This document shows, piece by piece, positions 43,059-55,700 of a DNA stretch of 64,000 nucleotides. A program made the position numbers and the translations under genes. The notes beneath the pieces were generated by a model. That model had not been told where the DNA came from. It worked only from the letters and a program-made list of their open reading frames with translations, and ran no database searches. How positions within the stretch are numbered: the stretch's first letter is position 1; each line of letters opens with the position of its first letter. Origin of the DNA: Metallyticus violacea (lineage: Eukaryota > Arthropoda > Insecta > Mantodea > Metallyticidae); contig CM060843.1 of the NCBI GenBank assembly GCA_030762175.1, forward strand, positions 114,233,369-114,297,368. The letters run 5' to 3'.

Positions 43059-46000
43059 GGATGGTGTATGTGTAGGAACTATGAAACGAAGACACACATT
43101 TCGGAACATAAAAATAATTGTCACCTGGAACAAATGGAAATATCGGTTTTGCTGAATAATTATTAGTGAACTTTTTAGGAAGACTATAGAAATGTTTAAA
43201 GTCTGAATAACGTTAATAAAAAAGGACCCTAAATCGAGCTTAAGTTTCAGCATTTGCCAAAACTATCAACAACCGACGATCAGAATGGACATAACATATT
43301 TCTCCGGCGTTCCCCATCCAAAGCTACGGTTTCATTTTCTACTGCTGATAACGGAGCCAAGAAATTGTGGAGAATCAAGCACACACAGCTGCAATCAATT
43401 TTATTCCTCTGATGATGTCCTTCACAGTGCATGACGAAACGTTAGGGCGACATTAATATTTTGCAACGACGGCCTCAAACCTGGAAAATATATTATTTGA
43501 ACATTCAAAACTGTGGTCCTGAAAGCCTACTTGAATATTTAAATAATAATAATTTACTCTCACTGAGGTGAAAAGACTTCTGCACGAAGTTGCAGCGAGT
43601 AGACTATGAATTACACTAGTACATGTTTTAATAAAAAACGCACAAAACGTAGATGATGTTATATAACACGAGGGGCAAATGATACCTCTGTTAATGGTGA
43701 ACTAGCCAGAGGAATTCACGGATGAAAAATTTGAAGACATGGAAGGAAGTGTTCCACACTATCTCTATGAGTAGGTACTAAAAAGAAATTAAATAATAGT
43801 AACAATAGCGGTAATGTGGGCATAAACGCGAATGTAAAGTTTACGCACTAACAATGAAGTTAATCTGAGCGCTATTATTGCCATTTTAGCTATGAGTTTG
43901 CGATGGTTCATAATACGCTTATATCAACAGCTGTAAACTGTCCTACTATATTGCCACAAATGATGAAACAGTACCGCCAACTTCATGTGGCGCTATCAAG
44001 TGACAGCTTACTCGTATAATGGCCGGACTATAGACTTAGTTTTACTGTATGAGGGTAATATAGAACATATAACAGAAAGTTGCATTTCCATAGAAATAAT
44101 AGTATGAATAAATAACCTCAAATTGCACTTTATATTTGCTTCAACATTTTCCAAATTTGATATTTCAGCAGAAAAAGAAACTTCCCACAAAGTTGCTAAT
44201 GCTATTTTACTTTTCTAAATCGGTGAAATGTGAGTTATTGTACTATATCGATTATATATACAGCGCTGATTTCCTTTAATTTTTTAATTTTAAAAAGAGA
44301 TTTTGCCTCTATTTGAATATAAAGCTTAAATAATTTAATGTAGAATGTAAAAACTGTTTAAAACGATGAAAACTTGTGTGCCTGAATGAGAATTTAGAAT
44401 GGATTTCCAGCTATGTCATAGGAGTGGTAGTGGTAGTGTATTTATTTACAAAATACATTTATTACAAATCTAACTCATCCATATCGTATGGGTCCTGGAG
44501 CCATATGTGCTTTCCCAATACACTAGGAAATACATGAGATTGCACAAACTCTTAACAGACAAACAGTATATATATATAATGAAATAAATAAATGGAAAAC
44601 ATATAAAATTGCAATAAAACCACATTTTAAAGTTTTCAAATAAAAACGATATTATAAAGTCACTTAGCATTACTTGTTTCGGAAAAAAGTTCACTCAATA
44701 ATACAGCAGGATTATTGTTATATTTGAAACAAGTAAAAGCATTATATTGAATTCAATTCAGGCTTACCATTCAGAAAATAAAATTATCTTCATGCGACCG
44801 AGACATGATAAATGCATTTTCCAACTTTACTACGTGCAGCCTTTAACTCACTTTCAACATTTTTCACATCGCACAGTTTAACATAAATTTCTTCTAATTA
44901 TATGATTGTTATAAACATTGCAGTCAATTTTGACTTTATGTGAGCGAGGTCACCAGTCAATGTGGTACTTGAAAACCGCTCCTTACAGATGTTGACTTTG
45001 GTTCGGAAACTGAAAGTGGCATTCTAAATTCACTTTTTATGTCTCGGTTAATTTATACTCAAGTATCTTTTTCTATACAACTTACTCTCCTAATTTACAA
45101 AAACAAATATTTTGTGAAAGCATTTTCTGGGAAAATACAAGGGAGCGTGCAAAATCCGTCTCTAAGATGACTGTAAGTAGCTGAACGAAAATTGATAAAA
45201 TACGATGATAAAAATTACTAAATTATTTAAAATGAAATTAAAAAGTTCAAAGTATGTAATTTTTGACGAAAGAAAACCACACAATTTTATCATTTTAAGT
45301 GAAAACATATTTATTTAAGATTTCGAAGGAAATATCAAAAAGGGGAGGTGGCGAATGTATGGCATTTCATAAATCTCTTCATCACAATAACTATAATACG
45401 TTTGATAAAGCAGCCCATCCGTTTACATCTCTCACTTTTCCAACGAAGTGCAAAGTCATTTTAAATACAAGACACTTACTTTAATCCCTATCTACTTCCC
45501 ATTTAATGTAATGAATAAAGCAAGTCATCTCGTTTTAGATGCTTTTGAGACTGCACCTGACATGGCGTAACTGTCCATACTTCATAATTATTCAGTTAAT
45601 CCAGATATAGGGAAGGAGAAAGCCTAATCATTCTCGTGCTATTTGAAGTCTTTTTCTTATTTGACTATTTACTCTCCTCCGGTATCAGGACTTACAAGTT
45701 GTTGCCCGGGTCATTCTCCTCACGGTGAGCTAATTATCACAATTGGGTCAAGATTGCCGATAAATTTACGTACGTTCGTGAATTTATCTGGAAAGCTTCG
45801 ACTCTGAAGCGATATTTATTAAGAATATTTCACAATAAAATAAGATTTTAAATATAATTCACGCAAACTTGACTTACAATATTGTGATAATTGTACATTT
45901 GTATTATGAATACTTAACCTTTTCAAGAACAAGACGAATGTCGATTGACAGTAATGCCAATACAGAAGAGCCAAATACGGTTTGGAACTATTTCGTGAAT

Positions 46001-46152
46001 AGAATAAGAACAAAAGTAACTATTCGGAAATAGTGAGAATAAAATAGACGAAAATCGATTATTGCAATCGCTACCGTTCGATTTACAAAGGCCAACAGAG
46101 AAAACAAAATGGTAGTAAATATTTATCACTCTGAATAACGTGTTTATTCTGA
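43059..46152. other. Noncoding stretch, no confident gene
   Basis: No reading frame with a domain is seen. At 43403-43445 the phrase TCTGATGATGTCCTTCACAG followed by GACGAAACGTTAGGGC resembles a motif common in the 3' ends of some invertebrate retroelements, but no coding remnant supports an assignment. Confidence 0.4.
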
Positions 46153-46163
46153 TTTATGGTTGC

Positions 46164-46241
46164 CTTTATTTTTTATTTTTATTATTGATTTTTTGCAATA
46201 GTCTATAACGCCCGTTTTTACTACTGAGGCACCACAGGCGG
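46164..46241 (-). mobile_element. Severely 5'-truncated SINE family B (3' end only)
   Basis: Only the last 40 or so bases of the SINE are present, reversed: AACGCCCGTTTTTACTACTG followed by AGGCACCACAGGCGG. On the other side is a T-rich stretch (A-rich tail when read on the minus strand). A perfect 11-bp duplication TTTATGGTTGC flanks it at 46153-46163 and 46242-46252. Confidence 0.93.
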
Positions 46242-46252
46242 TTTATGGTTGC

Positions 46253-48555
46253 TTAGGCTGATATTTTTCCATAATATACAAAATGATTTCAGGCTGTTTG
46301 GCTGAATACGCAAAAACTATTATTTGAGTGAATAAATTTAGTTAAGTTAATTAAATTTACAATTTAATGAAAGCACAGAAAAGTAGTCAGTGATTCGTGC
46401 TCGAGAATTATGTAGTGGAGATATAGAGTTGGCTACTCTGACCACAAGACAAATGCACGCCACGTGATAAAACGGATTTAATAAAACTTTTCGATAATTT
46501 CACTGTGATATTGGGCTGTGATTGGTCAAAATTTATTTTTCTTTTTTGTTTAATTGGTCGATTTTATGATGACGTCACATAAGTGAAATAGTCTCTGGAA
46601 ACAGAGTGCAAACCTACTCCCTGAATTGCTAGTGCGTCCAATGTCAGAGCCAGCTCGAAGACATCACAAATATAAATAGATGCATATTCACGCACATTTA
46701 TTTAATTAAAAGTAAATTATGCGTAGAAGAGGAGTCCGTGGCATAGAAATGGGCTCAGGGAAAGTACAGAAATTTTCAATTGGATTAATCAGTCTGGTTA
46801 GTCGAATGAATGCATACTGCCGTACGACCAGCAAGGATCAATATCAGAAAGAGAATTTCAAGCATATGGCAAGAACAGTGTGGGGTTGAACTACGGGAGC
46901 TGCTGGCAGCTGAGAGGGAAAACACTGCGTAAGCGACAAGATTTAAAACTAAAGCCTGTACTTTGAATTATAGTTTTCTACAAATGGGTTTTTGTTAATT
47001 TTATTGGATGTCATATAAAGAAGATATGCAGTTCTTCCTGCGTTTATTTTCCATTTAATGTAATTTATTGATTTAGTAATTTTAACAATAAGATCTTTAT
47101 GTGCGCCCCACTCTAATTTTAATCAATTTTATCATTACCATATATATTTTAGTACATATGTTTATTAATACTCTTCAAACGTGTTCTTATTTTGTATTTT
47201 ATATCCTCATAAACCTGTCCTGTAATTAACTGACAATGCTCAAAATAAAAACAGAATATTATATTATTGCTTATTACTATTGCATTTTCTCATCTTTTCT
47301 CTTCCAGATGTTAAGTGCTTGAGCAAATAAATTTTAAACAATTACATTATACCTATAGTTCATCCTTGAGGTAAGGTGTTTGTAATCTCAAAGCCTTTAA
47401 TTTAGAAAGCTATAAATTTAAATCTTTGATGAATGGTCATTAAAAATGTATCTTTGAATAGGGTTGTATAAATCGTTGAGATATGTAGAAATACAACCAT
47501 CTCTCCAAATTTGTGAGATAAGCGCATTCAAGCGTTGGTCTTTATGTCTTTCGTAATTTTTTTTTTTCCCTGAAAACTCTTCCTAAAATGTCATAAATTC
47601 CCAAAGTCTAAAAACTGTGGATTAGAGTGTCGCTCTTCATTAAAAAAAAAGAAAAAAAATTACCGGCACCTTATTATTAACAGCATGTGCACATATTTTA
47701 TATGGTAAAATGCTTAGCCTGATGCACAAAAAATGTATAAAACAAAAATTTCTCTTAATAATAGCTAGAGAGAGAAAAGGAGAGAGATATAACATTGTTT
47801 TCTGAAACAACTTACATCTTGTTGTTAAACACAAAATCCATATCTCCCCACAGGCCATTCATTCCGCACGCACTTTAAAAGTTCACCTTTTGGTTTTACT
47901 CGCTTGTTGAGGCCGCGTTTCGCATAAGCGGCATTAACGATTGCGAGGTGCACGTTTGTTTTAATGACGTTGTGAAACTACGCCTTTATCTGCGTTTTGT
48001 ATGATATTAATGTATTATTTTATAATGCACAGCTTACCTCTAATGTTCTTCTGAGTGGAAGCCATTTAGACTGTACAGGTTTTATAGAGCATGGAAAAAT
48101 TTCTAAAAGATGAACCAGTGAAACAGTACAATGTGCGCCTTGCGTATGTGTGTGAACGCGTGCACGCATGTGAAACGCAGAGCACCAACCATGGTAAACG
48201 CGCTCCAGGTTATTCTAATTGACTCAGCTTTCTCTCTACTGGAGTTCACAAACGTACGCAAACACCGACATGTCGGGTTTTCATTAGCAGCTTGTAACAC
48301 TTTGACTGAAAAAATAATGCTATTGAATGTTCTCGACGCTTAGACGTGTCAAAGAATTTGCATTCTACTTTCGCGCGCATACACGTTGGAACTTCAGAAC
48401 GCTCCAGCTTATACATTCTCTCTCAAACTGTTTTATATTGCAGTGTTAGTCCTTAAGAATCTGAACATGCCATTACCAGAAATGTCAACCTGCCGAAACT
48501 TTCGCGCTAAAGATAGTATTCACCATTGAAGATTTTAGTAATTACGACTGCAGTA
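46253..48555. other. Noncoding stretch, no gene seen
   Basis: Short frames only, without motifs. The segment at 46420-46680 is slightly GC-richer with no supported promoter or exon. Confidence 0.45.
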
Positions 48556-48792
48556 CTGCCACGAGTGGCTGAGGTTGTTAAGGCGCGGACTCGTGAGCGG
48601 AAGGTCTGGGGTTCGAATCCAAAGGTAGTGATGTTTTTTCCAGGCTTTACTTAGTCCTCAAAAATGACAAATGCCGGGGAGGCACCCTAAACTTAGGCTT
48701 GAACGCTTCCTTCCTTACAAAAAATCCTTTCCCAATATATCATTTCATCTCATTTATCATCAGTGTCCACCGCTTGTGGTACCTTAGTAATA
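48556..48792 (+). mobile_element. SINE family B, nearly full length
   Basis: The head CTGCCACGAGTGGCTGAGGT with GTTAAGGCGCGGACTCGTGA and box B GGGGTTCGAATCC are kept. The following CGCCAGGACCGTCC is replaced by AAAGGTAGTGATG. The body AAATGCCGGGGAGGCACCCT, CTTTCCCAATATATCATTTC and CAGTGTCCACCGCTTGTGGT is clear; the 3' end decays after CTTAGTAATAAAG. Confidence 0.93.
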
Positions 48793-49577
48793 AAGAAAAA
48801 AATATTGCTGTAAGAATTAATTTTTTGGTAGGTTTCTGTTAACGCGCCTAATGGAAGATGTAACCAGAATTCCGAATGAGTTTTGGTGATTTTTCACTAA
48901 TGTGACTTTACATTCAGGATTATTTTGGTTTGGAATTGGCTCACTTTTTACAAGTTGGTCGCCTGCAGTTAAGCAGAAAAAGCCTAAAATGTTGGCCTAC
49001 TTATGCCGCTTTTCATCTAAGAAAAATTTTCTAAGAGTATTACGTTGAAGATGTTATTGTTAAGCATTCTGTTCTTAAACAGTTGAAAATAATGATTTTT
49101 GAGCATTTTATAGGGATTTATATTTTTATCAATCCATATTCGAGCGTATGCTAGTGCTCAATGACTGGAAAACGTAAACAGAACCAGTCTGCAGGTTGAC
49201 ATGAGCCACTCATGAAAGTGTGGTAGCTAGCAGTAGTTCTGAGCAGTAGAATATTTCACTTATCGACAGAGAACGAACCGGAGCAAATAACATAAATCAT
49301 TTTGTACAAAGGAGTGACAGTTTTTAAACTGACATAGATACACTTGGCAAAACCGAGGAGAAGTTGGAGCGCGAGATCGCCTGAAACAGGACCGTAGGTT
49401 AAAAGTATCCACCCCAGAACAACAAACTATTCTTGTCCTTTCCTTGAGTTGAATACTTTCAACCCAGAGTTGGATTTACTTATAAGTACAAAGTGGGAGA
49501 GAAGTAAGTCCCTATTGTAAAATGCACATAGATTTTGTGTATATTAATATTATTGATGTGACTTAACACATGGTTTC
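48793..49577. other. Noncoding stretch, no gene seen
   Basis: I found no motif or repeat in this interval. Confidence 0.45.
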
Positions 49578-49588
49578 TTTACAGTGGT

Positions 49589-49878
49589 GTCGGTCCAGGT
49601 GGTGTAGTGGTAACCATACTTGCCTTCTAAACCCGAGGTCACGGGTTCAAACTCGGTCAAGATCGATGGATTTTTTCGGACGTAAAAATCCTAAGTATGA
49701 CTTCCTTCGCAAGGGAAGTAAAGCCGTGGGTCCCGTGTCGTACATTTACGGCACGATAAAGAACCTCATGCCTGAAAGAAGGGGCCCTCTGAGCAAAATT
49801 TATCGGCCGTTTCACGCCCTGTATTGAATGAGTCACTGGTGACCTGAGATGCTAAAGAGCTTCCATAAATAAACCAAA
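49589..49878 (+). mobile_element. tRNA-derived SINE family A with 11-bp target duplication
   Basis: The copy is full length, from GTCGGTCCAGGTGGTGTAGT to CATAAATAAACCAAA. It is bounded by perfect duplications TTTACAGTGGT at 49578-49588 and 49879-49889, which fix the family's 5' and 3' ends. Box B is weakened (GGGTTCAAACTCGG) compared with the 62100 copy. Confidence 0.97.
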
Positions 49879-49889
49879 TTTACAGTGGT

Positions 49890-51243
49890 AGAATGTGATA
49901 ATACCATTGACCTGATTTCCATGCTCTGCTCATTTTTCACTCAACGTTCGTGACGGGCTTGACCATATTTTACAGGTTGTTGGTTGGATCGCCATGATCC
50001 GTATTAGTGGCCCTATACGGAGTACCGATCTACCTACTTTGGCTATCTACCTAAAATATTTACTAACTAAAAAGGAAAAGAAATCTAAATCTTGCTGTTT
50101 TTGAATAATCATCTTTTAACCTAGATAGGTTATAAAAATGTATCAGCGATACGTTATTTCTTATTCCCCATTTTATTTGCAATTGCGTTTCCTGCTGGTA
50201 TTTCTAAATTGCCGTCTTTAAATCTTTAGCATTGTTGCGGTGTTGTTTGTAAGAGAAGGAGATTTGCGGGCGAGTGGTGAAAACAGGAGGAGTAGCAAGT
50301 GTGATAGTTGTGTGACTGTTGTATTAGACAATTTATGCTGACGCGACCAACGGCGTAAGCACTCGTAATTTTTGTAGTAAAATCATTGAAATTACATAAA
50401 AGAGGAAATATTTATGCTGTGGTTGAAAGAGGAAATATCTCCTGAACCTTTCAAAGATTATCATAAAAGCGATGTTACTTAATGAACATACCTCTTGCAC
50501 AGAACAATTTAATGAAAGTATAGATAAGAATGGCATACATATATCTGGTTTATATGGGCATAGGTCAACGTCAGAATTTGTAGAAAGAAATAAAATTAGC
50601 CCATTCTCCAGTTCTTACTAAAACCTTTGGAAAAAAAAAAGTTAAAAATTACCTGCTTCAAAAGGACAGGAAGAACTTAAATTGCTGGAAAATATTTTTT
50701 CCTGACAAAATTTTTGGGTGTTCCAATGAAAAGCAAGCCTTGCCCCTATACTCTATATCTTTAAATCATTCCTAAAACAATGCATTGATAAACTATAAAA
50801 TTAGTGAATGCTGTAGTATTCACGAGGACGTTTATCAATGCAGAGAGATTGGGTTTTATATTTTTTTTAAAAAATAAGCTACCAAGTAACTGTTGATGAG
50901 AAAGCCAAAATGGATTTAAATGGATTTTAAATAAAAAGTACTTGTTATACGGAAAAAAATGGAAAATTATATGCTTATGTTTTTTTTTTTTTTTCATTTT
51001 ATATTAATATGAGTCAAATGTACGAAAAAAAAACATTTAACCGTTTAAAAATAAAATCACATTTTCACGTAATTAGGGTGCAGTTTTGACGAATGCTTTT
51101 TTAAAAACTGCATGTTAAATAATAGCTATACATGCGGCCTATCAGGTTACGCCTAGAAGCGCGCTCGCACCTGGGTTATAAATAATAGAAATATTGCACT
51201 TTCATTTTCACAACAAAAGAAAAGTCATTTTTGCATTAAATAA
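49890..51243. other. AT-rich noncoding stretch, no gene seen
   Basis: Homopolymers of A and T (50630-50641, 50981-50994) are the only structure. Confidence 0.45.
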
Positions 51244-51250
51244 TTTCATC

Positions 51251-51423
51251 TTCTTCTTTTTGGTTTATTTACGTACGCTCTTTAGCATCTCAGGTCATCA
51301 GTGTCCCATTCAATTCAGGGCGTGAAACGGCCGATAAATTTTGCTCAGAGGCCTCTTCTTTCAGGCTTGAGATTCTTTACCGTGCCGTAAATGTACGACA
51401 CGGGACCCACGGTTTTACTTCCG
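51251..51423 (-). mobile_element. SINE family A, 5'-truncated
   Basis: Plus-strand blocks GGTTTATTTACGTACGCTCT, CATCTCAGGTCATCAGTGTC, GGGCGTGAAACGGCCGATAA and CCGTAAATGTACGACACGGG with ACCCACGGTTTTACTTCCG form the reversed 3' two-thirds of the family. The truncation point is flanked by TTTCATC at 51424-51430, matching 51244-51250, a possible 7-bp target duplication. The low divergence suggests a recent copy. Confidence 0.93.
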
Positions 51424-51504
51424 TTTCATCCAAAGGATAGCCAGTGAAGATGATGGATGAATGAAGGAAAATCACTATGTATAATCCAAGTCACATTACA
51501 TGTT

Positions 51505-51840
51505 TCATTCAATGAAACCAAGCGCAACTTGGCTTGTGTATGACAGTGATTGGAAATGTCTCACGGAAATATAAACCACGCGATGAACAATCGCAGCTAG
51601 TGATCCAGTGAACAGTAATATAGCCATATTTAGGCTGTATATAAAGAACAAGTACGGCAGTAGCAGCGCTTTATTGGTCCTTTCCCTCCAAACTTCTGGC
51701 CATAAACCGAACTGCAAAAAGTAAATTAACAGTCGCAACTTAATTGTCGATTCCGTGGATCGCACGGGAGCTGTCAAGACTTGTTTGAACGGGATGAGAG
51801 CAGGCAAGTAGATGGACTGACGGACATAGATATTACTGCA
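51505..51840 (-). other. Possible exon of a membrane protein (chemoreceptor-like), unproven
   Basis: A minus-strand frame is open for 112 codons between a stop at 51841-51843 and a stop at 51505. There is no ATG before the membrane segment. It reads STIKLRLLIYFLQFGLWPEV, then a basic segment WRERTNK, a hydrophobic stretch of about 27 residues (ALLLPYLFFIYSLNMAILLF and onward) and VRHFQSLSYTSQVALGFIE. The 'LRxLxxLGLWP' start followed by a first membrane helix resembles the N-terminal region of insect odorant receptors, which are odour-gated ion channels of sensory neurons. No partner exon or strong splice donor was found nearby, so a chance frame or a pseudo-exon is quite possible. Confidence 0.2.
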
Positions 51841-51843
51841 TTA

Positions 51844-52430
51844 ATGCGTCAATATCGCGTTTCGTATTATGTTGACGGATTATAAAGGGGAGCACTGGAG
51901 GAAATGACAGTTTGGTTTTGTCGACAGCCAGAGCAAACACGGAACACGCTAGCGATGATAACGTATGTAACAGGGTACAGAAAACTAAAGCAAACACACC
52001 CCGGGGGAGTTTGAGTAACCGAATTCCTTTATGAATTGTTACGGTTCTGTGGGGGATGGGTTGACAGACGACGCAGGGTCGGCATGGGAATAACAAACTG
52101 TGGCAGCAAACCGTCAATTGTTATCTACATTTTGCGGAAGTTCGTCTCCTACCACCAATTTCAATGCAGTTATTGAACTGATGGATGTCCTCTTGCAAGG
52201 TCGGCTGGCAAAAAATTAAAATACTCGCAAATGAAACAACAGCTTTTAAAAGCTCATTAAGTTCAAACTAAGGAGAGAATGTTATCTGCGTGTTCAAATC
52301 ACGCGTGACTGAACTGCTATGTATAAGAAGGGACAAGGTGTTTGTTCTTTTCCTGCAGATCATTGTCCTCTCTAGAAAAACTGAACTATTAAATTCCACA
52401 ACTATTTCATCTGGTTATATAGTTTTTAAG
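51844..52430. other. Noncoding stretch, no gene seen
   Basis: A 95-codon minus-strand frame here has no recognisable motif. Confidence 0.4.
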
Positions 52431-52440
52431 TTCGTATATC

Positions 52441-52722
52441 TTTTTGTTGATTTGGTTTATTTACGGACGCTCTTTAACATCTCAGGTCATCAGCGTCCCA
52501 TTCAATTCAGAGCGTGAAACGGCCGACAAATTTTGCTCAGAGGCCTCTTTTTTCGTGCCATAAATGTATGAATCGGGACCCACGGCTTTACTTCCCTCCC
52601 GAAGGAAGCCATTGCTTAAGGCTTTTACGCCCGAAAATTCCATTGATCCTGGTGAGGTTTGAAACTGCGATCTTGGGTTTAGAAGGCAAGTATGGTTACC
52701 CTATACCACCAGGATCGACAAT
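52441..52722 (-). mobile_element. SINE family A, full length, reversed, with 10-bp target duplication
   Basis: The copy runs from the 3' end (TTTGGTTTATTTACGGACGC, plus-strand reading) to the tRNA head (AAGTATGGTTACCCTATACC, ACCAGGATCGAC). Perfect duplications TTCGTATATC flank it at 52431-52440 and 52723-52732. About 20 bases (the AGGCTTGAGGTTCTTTACCG block) are deleted, and box B is degraded to GGTTTGAAACTGCGA. Confidence 0.95.
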
Positions 52723-52732
52723 TTCGTATATC

Positions 52733-55700
52733 GTAAATATAACAGATCATCAGCGAAGAACGACTTTGAGCGTAGATATGAGTGCATATCCAGAGAGTTG
52801 GTTCAAAGAACAGTATACTTCCTCTAGCTAACTCCTTTTTCTTTAATTATTTATCTTCCTCCGGTAGTAGGACTTAAACACCCTGGGACTTGCGAGTCAA
52901 TGCCTATCGGAAATCTAATTATCTCTGCACGCACACACAGTGGGATTCCCTGAATGAATGGTCATACCTGTAAGGACTTCCTCGCAGGCATCACAAACGT
53001 AAAAACTAGGAAACGAAAATGAATGGCAAAATGGAAAATGTATCGATTGCAGCGAAATACAACCCCGACATTTGTCCTTCTGAAAATGTACTGAGGAAAA
53101 CCAGGAAAACGACGCAAGATTTAATTCTGGTACCTCCTTAAAACAAGTTTCAACCGTTAGCGTCTACGCCAACTCTCAAGGTATTTCTCTAGTTAATATG
53201 TACCCTAAAAGGTAAAAAAATAAAAAGTTCATCTATAATTATTTAATTATAGCATACAAATTGGCCACTTTCTGTTAACTGGCGGAACGGAATATAGGGT
53301 GTGATAAAATTTATTCGGATTTTATCGGCAGTCAATTTGAATGAAGAGTCAGCGATCTTCCTTGAAGGAGTGGTGAAAGGGTACCGGCTTCGAGAACACT
53401 AGAGACTGCAAGGCACCTCTCTCCCTGCCCTCCACGGAATTTCTCAGAACAAGGTGAATCAATGACTGATTTTAGTGATATAACCTTGCTGTGAAATATC
53501 ATTAATTTCAAATGATTTGCGGTAAAAAATGAATAAATTTGATCATTCAGCAAATTTAACATAATCCGCCATTGAGGATGTGAATCTGACGTTGCTCTTA
53601 CTTTTCTCTACGATCCCTGTCATAGTCTACACTACTATGGAGGAACTGAGAAAGCAAGTTCATGCTTTTGAGCAGACGAGCGCTATAAAAATCGTAACCC
53701 TTTGCATTTTGTTCCTTCAATTTGCACTGCCTCATTTATATTCCACATGTTTGTGTTCATCCGAAAACCTGATATATGAATTTAGGATTTTTTATAAAGC
53801 CTATTGCTTCCAACTCTTATTCACAATTTTCTACAGAGTTTTTGGTACAGTCTGAATTAAATTTGCATCACAACTGCTAACCACTTTCATCATAAACGCT
53901 TTCCATAACATACCTTATGATAACATTGCCAACATAGACGAGTACTAAAATGAGACTCATGTGGTACTCTTTACAACAAATTGTAAATCTCTCACTTTGC
54001 AAAACAGGCCATTAAACTGAGGAAATTAGAAACCAATAGGGCGTCAATGTACACAATTATATACACGATGACATCACAGCATCCGTTTATTATATGACTG
54101 TGATAAAGGAAAGATGGAAGCAATGTATTACAGCTTTATCACTTTCTATCCTTAAAAATCAACATTCTGCAGGCTCGCTGCCTAAACCTAGCCTAACGAC
54201 TTATTTGTAAATACAAAAGTGATAGAATTTGCAGTAAATAATACACGCCTCCTAAAGAAAACACAAAAACAGGAATTTTATTATTTTTTTATAAGAAAAT
54301 GTATCAAAACTTGTCGTCATAACATGTATGAACTTGATCAATAATCCACTTTTCGATCATTTTCGGATATTATTGCTAAAATTTCACAATTTTTTATTGC
54401 ATCTTGTCCAGAAAGAGTTCACCCGAAAATTATATCCATTAAGTTATTTAGAAATAGGGTGTGAACTATAGTAATCTCCTATGTGGGTAGTAAAAAAAAA
54501 ATGTGTCTGGCGTTCTTTTCTTTTAAATGTGCTATAAATGTCGGGAAAATGATTACGAACTGTTCATAGCAGGGAATTTTTACGTTCTCTGCTTGATGAC
54601 AAAAGGGGCACGCCCTTAAATCACCCCCATAAAATTAGTGATCATGTATAGGAGCTTCCCATATAGCACCCCAACAGTTTATCGCACAAACCATTACATT
54701 ATTGTCAAGCTAAATATAAGACTGTAACATTCTGAAAATCCAAATTTGAAAATTAAGTCAATGCAAACCAAGTTTAAAGTATTTCACAAAGAGAAGACGA
54801 GGGATGCTCTGAAGATACCTTACATTAGAAATCATAAGTTCTGATATATGACTTCCCTATTCGTCCTCCGTGTAAAGATCTTTATGACTGCTGTACTAAA
54901 TGTAAACTGAATGTTTCCTAAAACACGCCAATTTAATAACAGCGTAGTGTTTTCTGGCACTGCTGGAGCTCAGAACAAAAAGCATAAGTTCCCAACATTT
55001 TGTTCTTGGTTTTCAAAGGTTCACAAAGCGCATGTTTTCTATAAGGGGTCAAGGCTACTTCCAATGGGGCAGGAATTTTGGTATGTACACAAAAAATGAA
55101 GAAAATGTCAATCATTCAGACGGTTTACAAGTATTTTCATTTTTCCGCCAAATTTTCGAACCATTTGAAGTATTATGGGATACCATTGTACTAAAACTTT
55201 GGTCTGCTGTTCTCCTGCCTTTATTCTTGAAAAAGGTTGTCCTTCAGATTCTGTATATTCCATTTGGTATAGTTTTAGCTTCAGCCTTGTACTCATCATA
55301 TTTCATTCATTTTAAAGTTTGCAGTACCCCAATGGAAATATTGTTAGAGAAGAAGAGTTCAAATTCACCACAAATGAAGCCAGTACTGCAAACCCTTCCA
55401 AGGAAAAGAATGTAAGAACTCCCTATCCATTTTTGGATGAAGAACGACAAAATTATAATATATTAATGCTTGAATAAACAAAGACAAAAACAGCAGCAGC
55501 AGGAGACACGTTTGATGATGTACAATAAAAAAGAAATGAGGAAATAAAATTACAAAAATGTACCTTAAAATATATTTATACATATTTAAATAGTGTTTTT
55601 GTTATTTTCATAAGGCTATTTTATTATTATTGTATAATAATCTGAAAGAAGAGAAATGATTTAAGAAACTGACATAACTGATGTAAAACTAATATGTGCT

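Noticed and set aside
53580..53855. 91-codon hydrophobic frame on the plus strand
   Set aside because: It has no ATG for the first 19 codons, no recognised family and no splice context; the AT-rich, T-rich composition explains the hydrophobicity.
55032..55415. 127-codon plus-strand frame
   Set aside because: It is the longest frame not tied to a repeat, but has no motif, and the opposite strand is open for a similar length; it is compatible with chance or an unidentified relic.
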